Assembly: GCA_012729505.1 (NCBI GenBank)
Contig: JAAYDA010000029.1
Span: 1 to 64,000 of the forward strand
Direction: 5' to 3'
Length of the DNA stretch: 64,000 nt
Origin: Syntrophomonadaceae bacterium
GTDB lineage: Bacteria > Bacillota > Syntrophomonadia > Syntrophomonadales > DTU052
A model generated the notes under the pieces. It saw only the letters and a program-made list of their open reading frames with translations, was not told the DNA's origin and searched no databases. Positions 59,482 through 64,000 of the stretch are shown piece by piece (the stretch's first letter is position 1; the number at the start of each line of letters is the position of its first letter). Both the position numbers and the translations under genes were made by a program.

Positions 59482-60753
59482 CTATAATTTCAACATTCTG
59501 GCGCCAATATCCTTGCGATAATGGGCGCCTGCAAAATCAATATGGTGAATCTCCCCATAGACCTTATCGATGGCCTGGGCAATAGTCTCCCCTTTGCAAA
59601 CTACACTGAGGACTCGGCCCCCATCAGTCACCACCTGGGAACCAATCCGCCGGGTGCCTCCATGAAACACCATGGTGTCCGGGCCCACGTCATTAAGTCC
59701 GGTGATAACCCGGCCGGTTTCGTACTCCCCGGGATATCCCTCCGCTGCCATGACCACACACACACACACTCCTGATTCAAAGGCCATCGGGATATTATTG
59801 AGAGTTCCGTCCGCAACCGCTTCCGTCATGGCCAGGAAATCACTGTCCAGCATAGGAAGAACCACTTGTGTCTCCGGGTCGCCCCAACGCACATTGAACT
59901 CCAGCACCTGCGGTCCCTTGGCAGTTAACATCAACCCGAGAAAAAGCACCCCCTTATAGGGACGCCCCTCAGAAGCCATAGCTTTTACAATCGGCTGCAA
60001 TATTTCTTCCATCACCCGTTGGTGTATCTCCGGAGTATAAAACCCGGGGGAGGAATAAGCCCCCATCCCACCGGTATTAGGACCCTGATCACCATCAAAT
60101 ATCCGTTTATGGTCTTGAGCGGCCACCAATGGGACTACGTTCTTTCCGTCACACAAGGCAAAGACACTAACCTCTTCACCCTCCAAACATTCCTCTACCA
60201 CCACTTCCAAGCCTGCACTGCCAAAAGCCTTATCCACCAGCATATTCTCCAGAGCACTCAGGGCCGTCTCTTCATCCTGGGCTACTACAACACCTTTACC
60301 CGCTGCCAAGCCATCTACCTTGACCACTATAGGCGCTCTCCGCTCCCGTACAAAAGCTTTGGCCTCTTCCACATCAGTAAAAGAAGCAAAATCTGCTGAA
60401 GGAATGCCATATTTTTTCATAAGATTTTTGGAGAATACTTTGCTGCCCTCCAAAATAGCCGCATTTTTCCGGGGCCCAAATATTTTAAGACCTTGGGCTT
60501 CAAAAGCATCCACAATCCCGGCCATAAGAGGAACCTCCGGCCCGACTATAGTCAAATCAATCTCTTGTTCTTTAGCCAATTCAATCAGTCTTTCAGTATC
60601 GTTAACACTAATATCAAAGCACTCTGCTAATTCAGCCATTCCGGCATTGCCCGGGGCGGCCAAAATCCGTCCTATCCCATCACTTTGGCTTAGCTTCCAT
60701 ATTATAGCATGTTCTCTGGCACCCCGCCCAATTACCAGTACGTTTTTCCCCAC
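59482..60753 (-). CDS. purD: Phosphoribosylamine-glycine ligase
   Basis: NVLVIGRGAREHAIIWKL, APIVVKVDGLAAGKGVVVA, VLEFNVRWGDPETQVVLP. Confidence 0.97.
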   Translation of the reverse strand: MGKNVLVIGRGAREHAIIWKLSQSDGIGRILAAPGNAGMAELAECFDISVNDTERLIELAKEQEIDLTIVGPEVPLMAGIVDAFEAQGLKIFGPRKNAAILEGSKVFSKNLMKKYGIPSADFASFTDVEEAKAFVRERRAPIVVKVDGLAAGKGVVVAQDEETALSALENMLVDKAFGSAGLEVVVEECLEGEEVSVFALCDGKNVVPLVAAQDHKRIFDGDQGPNTGGMGAYSSPGFYTPEIHQRVMEEILQPIVKAMASEGRPYKGVLFLGLMLTAKGPQVLEFNVRWGDPETQVVLPMLDSDFLAMTEAVADGTLNNIPMAFESGVCVCVVMAAEGYPGEYETGRVITGLNDVGPDTMVFHGGTRRIGSQVVTDGGRVLSVVCKGETIAQAIDKVYGEIHHIDFAGAHYRKDIGARMLKL

Positions 60754-60849
60754 CGCTAAACCCTCCTTATATCACTAAAGGGTGCCGCCTGCTCCATTAA
60801 CCAGCCTGGATTTCAGCAGCAACACCAAAAACCTGACCCTGTTTACGGA

Positions 60850-62373
60850 TTAATGACGAAAATGGCGAATCTCCGTAAATACCATGGCTATCCCCAGACG
60901 ATCACATTCATCAATGCTTTCCTGATCACGTATCGATCCACCCGTCTGGACTATGGCAGAAATTCCGAATTGTCCTGCCAATTCCACTGTATCTTTAAAA
61001 GGGAAGAAAGCATCAGAGGCTAATACAGCTCCCTTACTTCTGTCCCCAGCTTGTTCCAAAGCTATTTTTGCCGAGCCCACCCGGTTCATCTGGCCGGCCC
61101 CTACACCCAGAGTGGTATTATCCCGGGTTACAACAATGGCATTAGACTTGACGTGCTTGACTACCTTCCACGCAAAGGCCAGTTCAGCCAATTCCTGAGC
61201 AGTAGGCTGCTTTTTAGTAACCACCTTTAGCTCAGCCGCATCCAGTGAAGCTCCGTCAATATCCTGGATTACTATACCGCCTTCAACACTTTTTATCTGC
61301 AATCCCGCCGAAGGCTTCATATCCAACTCCAGCACCCGCAAATTCTTTTTAGCTTGAAATGCCGCCAAGGCCTCATCGTCATATCCCGGGGCAATAATAA
61401 CCTCCATAAAAGGCTCAGCTGCCTTTGTGGCCGTTTTTACATCCACATGACGATTGAAAGCAATTATACCCCCGTAAGCTGATACCGGATCGGCGCCGAA
61501 GGCCCGTATATATGCTTCTTCCAAATCTTTGCCGATAGCAGCTCCACAAGGATTAGTGTGCTTGATGATGACACAGGCCGGTTCCTGAAATTCACGCACC
61601 AGGGCGAAGGCCGCCTCCGCATCAATTACATTGTTGTAAGACAGTTCTTTTCCATTCAGCTGTTTGGCCATTGGCAAACCACCCGTTGCCAATGCCTGGC
61701 GGTAAAAGGCAGCTTCCTGATGGGGATTCTCTCCATAACGCATATCCTGAACCTTCTCTCCGCCCCAAATCAGAACATCAGGAAACTTCTCTCCCCGTAA
61801 CCCACCCAAGTACTGATTAATCATGGAATCATACAAAGCTGTATGGGCAAAGGCCTCTTTGGCCAGTTTTAATCGGAATTCCCGGCTGACCCCACTTCCG
61901 GATTCCAGCTCAGTCAGGATCATATTATAATCCTGATGGCTTACCACCACCAGTACATCCTGATAGTTCTTGGCTGCCGAACGAATCATGGCAGGTCCGC
62001 CGATATCAATGTTTTCAATGGCCTCTTCCAGAGTTGTTCCCGGTTTCTGAATTGTTTCCCGAAAGGGATAAAGGTTGACCACCACCATATCTATAGGCTC
62101 AATTTCGTTTTCCGACAGCTGGCGCAAATGATCAGGGATTCGGCGAGCCAAAATCCCCCCATGTATTTTAGGATGCAGTGTTTTGACTCTTCCGTCTAAA
62201 ATCTCCGGGAAACCAGTGACTCCAGCAACTTGAGTCACTTTCACGCCCGATTTATTCAGCAGATCATAGGTGCCTCCGGTAGAGATCATATCCCACCCCA
62301 GAGCTTCAAGTCCCCGGGCAAACTCCACCACTCCAGCTTTGTTCGAAACACTTATCAGCGCCCTTTTTCCCAT
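60850..62373 (-). CDS. purH: Bifunctional AICAR transformylase / IMP cyclohydrolase
   Basis: [58 protein letters not shown]. Confidence 0.97.
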   Translation of the reverse strand: MGKRALISVSNKAGVVEFARGLEALGWDMISTGGTYDLLNKSGVKVTQVAGVTGFPEILDGRVKTLHPKIHGGILARRIPDHLRQLSENEIEPIDMVVVNLYPFRETIQKPGTTLEEAIENIDIGGPAMIRSAAKNYQDVLVVVSHQDYNMILTELESGSGVSREFRLKLAKEAFAHTALYDSMINQYLGGLRGEKFPDVLIWGGEKVQDMRYGENPHQEAAFYRQALATGGLPMAKQLNGKELSYNNVIDAEAAFALVREFQEPACVIIKHTNPCGAAIGKDLEEAYIRAFGADPVSAYGGIIAFNRHVDVKTATKAAEPFMEVIIAPGYDDEALAAFQAKKNLRVLELDMKPSAGLQIKSVEGGIVIQDIDGASLDAAELKVVTKKQPTAQELAELAFAWKVVKHVKSNAIVVTRDNTTLGVGAGQMNRVGSAKIALEQAGDRSKGAVLASDAFFPFKDTVELAGQFGISAIVQTGGSIRDQESIDECDRLGIAMVFTEIRHFRH

Positions 62374-62374
62374 G

Positions 62375-63007
62375 TTAATTTTCCTCCTCTGCTAATATAG
62401 TAACTCGTCTTCCTTCAACAGCAACGCGTCCCTGGGCTATTAATTTAACTGCCTGGGGAAGCAAGATATGTTCCTCACGCAAAATTCTTTCCGCCAGCGA
62501 GTCTTCATCATCCTCCGGCAATACCGGCACTGTCTGCTGGAGAATAATCGGTCCCGTATCAACTCCCAGGTCAACAAAATGAACGGTGCACCCGCTAAAT
62601 CTTACTCCATACTCTATTGCCTGCCGATGGGCATGTAATCCGGAAAAAGACGGCAGCAAAGCAGGATGAATGTTGATGACTCGCAATGGGAACTTATTTA
62701 TAAAAGTATCTCCTAAAATTCCCATATAACCTGCCAATACCACCAGTTCCACTCCATACTCCACACAAACCCTAGCCAACTCCTGTTCATAGGCCTGCCG
62801 GCCGGCGAATTGCCCCGGGTTTATATAGCAGCTTTCGATGCCTCGGGCAGCGGCCTTTTCCAATACCGGTGCCTGGGGCTTGTCAGCAATAACCACCTTA
62901 ATAACCGCCGGTACTGCACCAGCCTCGATGCTCTCCTGCAATGCTTCAAAATTGGATCCCCGGCCCGAGGCCAGCACTCCCAGTTTAAGCGGCATAATCC
63001 TGGTCAT
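62375..63007 (-). CDS. purN: Phosphoribosylglycinamide formyltransferase
   Basis: [46 protein letters not shown]. Confidence 0.96.
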   Translation of the reverse strand: MTRIMPLKLGVLASGRGSNFEALQESIEAGAVPAVIKVVIADKPQAPVLEKAAARGIESCYINPGQFAGRQAYEQELARVCVEYGVELVVLAGYMGILGDTFINKFPLRVINIHPALLPSFSGLHAHRQAIEYGVRFSGCTVHFVDLGVDTGPIILQQTVPVLPEDDEDSLAERILREEHILLPQAVKLIAQGRVAVEGRRVTILAEEEN

Positions 63008-63031
63008 AACACTTTCTCCTTGCTGTTCAAA

Positions 63032-64000
63032 CTACTCCAACACAATCCCCCGGTCCCCCACAGCCATCTCACCGATAACCCAGGGATTCTCCCCTGCTGC
63101 CCGCAATTCCGCCAGGGCCGCCTCCGCCTCTTCCGGGCTAACTACTACTATAAAACCAATCCCCATATTGAAAGTTCGATACATCTCCCCGGTCTCAACC
63201 TGACCCAGCTCCGCCAGCAGCTTAAAAATGGCGGGAGATGTCCAACTGGAGGTCTTGATTCTTCCTTCCAATCCAGATGGAAGCACCCGACTGAGATTAC
63301 CGGGAATACCTCCTCCGGTTATGTGAGCCATTGCCTTGATTTCCACACAGTTCATAAGATGCATAATGCTATTCACATAAATCCGGGTAGGGGTAAGCAG
63401 CTCTGACCCCACACTCCTCCCCAAAGCCTCCGGCACCTGATCCGGGCCATACCCGGCTCGTTCAAACACTATTTTCCGCGCCAGAGAATACCCATTCGAA
63501 TGAAGGCCAGACGAAGCCAAACCGATGATCATATCGCCGGCTTGAGTGTTTTTACCATTAATTATCTCATCCTGATTAGCCACTCCTACGGCAAACCCGG
63601 CCAGATCGTATTCGTCATTCCCATAAAAGTCAGGCATCTCCGCCGTTTCACCACCAATGAGAGCACAGCCGGCCTGACGGCATCCCTCCGCCACACCTTT
63701 GACAATATCAGCTACCCGTTCAGGCACCAGCCGGCCTACTGCCAGGTAATCCAGGAAAAACAGCGGCTCAGCTCCATAAACCAGAATATCATTGACACAC
63801 ATAGCCACCAGATCAATGCCGATAGTATCGTGAATACCCGTTATCTGAGCCACCTTCAGCTTAGTCCCGACTCCATCCGTCCCGGATAACAGCACCGGTT
63901 GGGGATACCGCTCCAGATCCAGCTTGAACAGTCCTGCAAAACCGCCTATTTCCGATACCACCTCCGGCCTTCTGGTCCCCTTGATCAAAGAGGAAATCAG
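63032..64000 (-). CDS. purM: Phosphoribosylformylglycinamidine cyclo-ligase (5' end beyond window)
   Basis: SGTDGVGTKLKVA, IGIDLVAMCVNDILVYGAEPLFFLDYLA, GLASSGLHSNGYSLAR; frame stays open to the window edge. Confidence 0.96.
   Translation of the reverse strand: MISSLIKGTRRPEVVSEIGGFAGLFKLDLERYPQPVLLSGTDGVGTKLKVAQITGIHDTIGIDLVAMCVNDILVYGAEPLFFLDYLAVGRLVPERVADIVKGVAEGCRQAGCALIGGETAEMPDFYGNDEYDLAGFAVGVANQDEIINGKNTQAGDMIIGLASSGLHSNGYSLARKIVFERAGYGPDQVPEALGRSVGSELLTPTRIYVNSIMHLMNCVEIKAMAHITGGGIPGNLSRVLPSGLEGRIKTSSWTSPAIFKLLAELGQVETGEMYRTFNMGIGFIVVVSPEEAEAALAELRAAGENPWVIGEMAVGDRGIVLE

Overview
This window reads as a chromosomal segment of an anaerobic Clostridia-type Bacillota; the lineage is inferred from gene content and was not tested. 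Most of it is ordinary metabolism on the minus strand: an acyl-CoA ligase/MFS pair, a VanRS/VanY-like locus, rdgB-rph, class I fumarase, an acetate transporter, glycogen/sugar-nucleotide genes, gatCAB, pcrA-ligA, the full his operon (hisZGDBHAF-IE) and purDHNM. The standout is an HdrCBA-MvhD/FlxD-FlxCBA-type electron-transfer operon (20229-27139). The supplied ORF track breaks two of its genes at in-frame TGA codons. Both TGAs fall exactly at conserved Cys positions (HdrA DCSA[U]ISTPKM; MvhD VSG[U]HPGECHY), and both are followed immediately by hairpins resembling bacterial SECIS elements. I therefore call both as selenoproteins. Other points of interest: a probable Re-citrate synthase / aconitase / isocitrate dehydrogenase cluster; a TPP riboswitch-terminator controlling a thiamine-precursor ABC transporter; a GC-rich ~210-nt structured intergenic element (18094-18303) closed by a 9-bp long-range stem; a 165-bp near-palindromic MITE-like element whose terminal repeat supplies a stop codon; two tandem cloverleaf-like inverted-repeat elements (31114-31293); and a dispersed low-complexity repeat family (about 31790-32275, with a relative near 17954). 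All calls come from reading the sequence and recalling families. No searches or folding programs were run.
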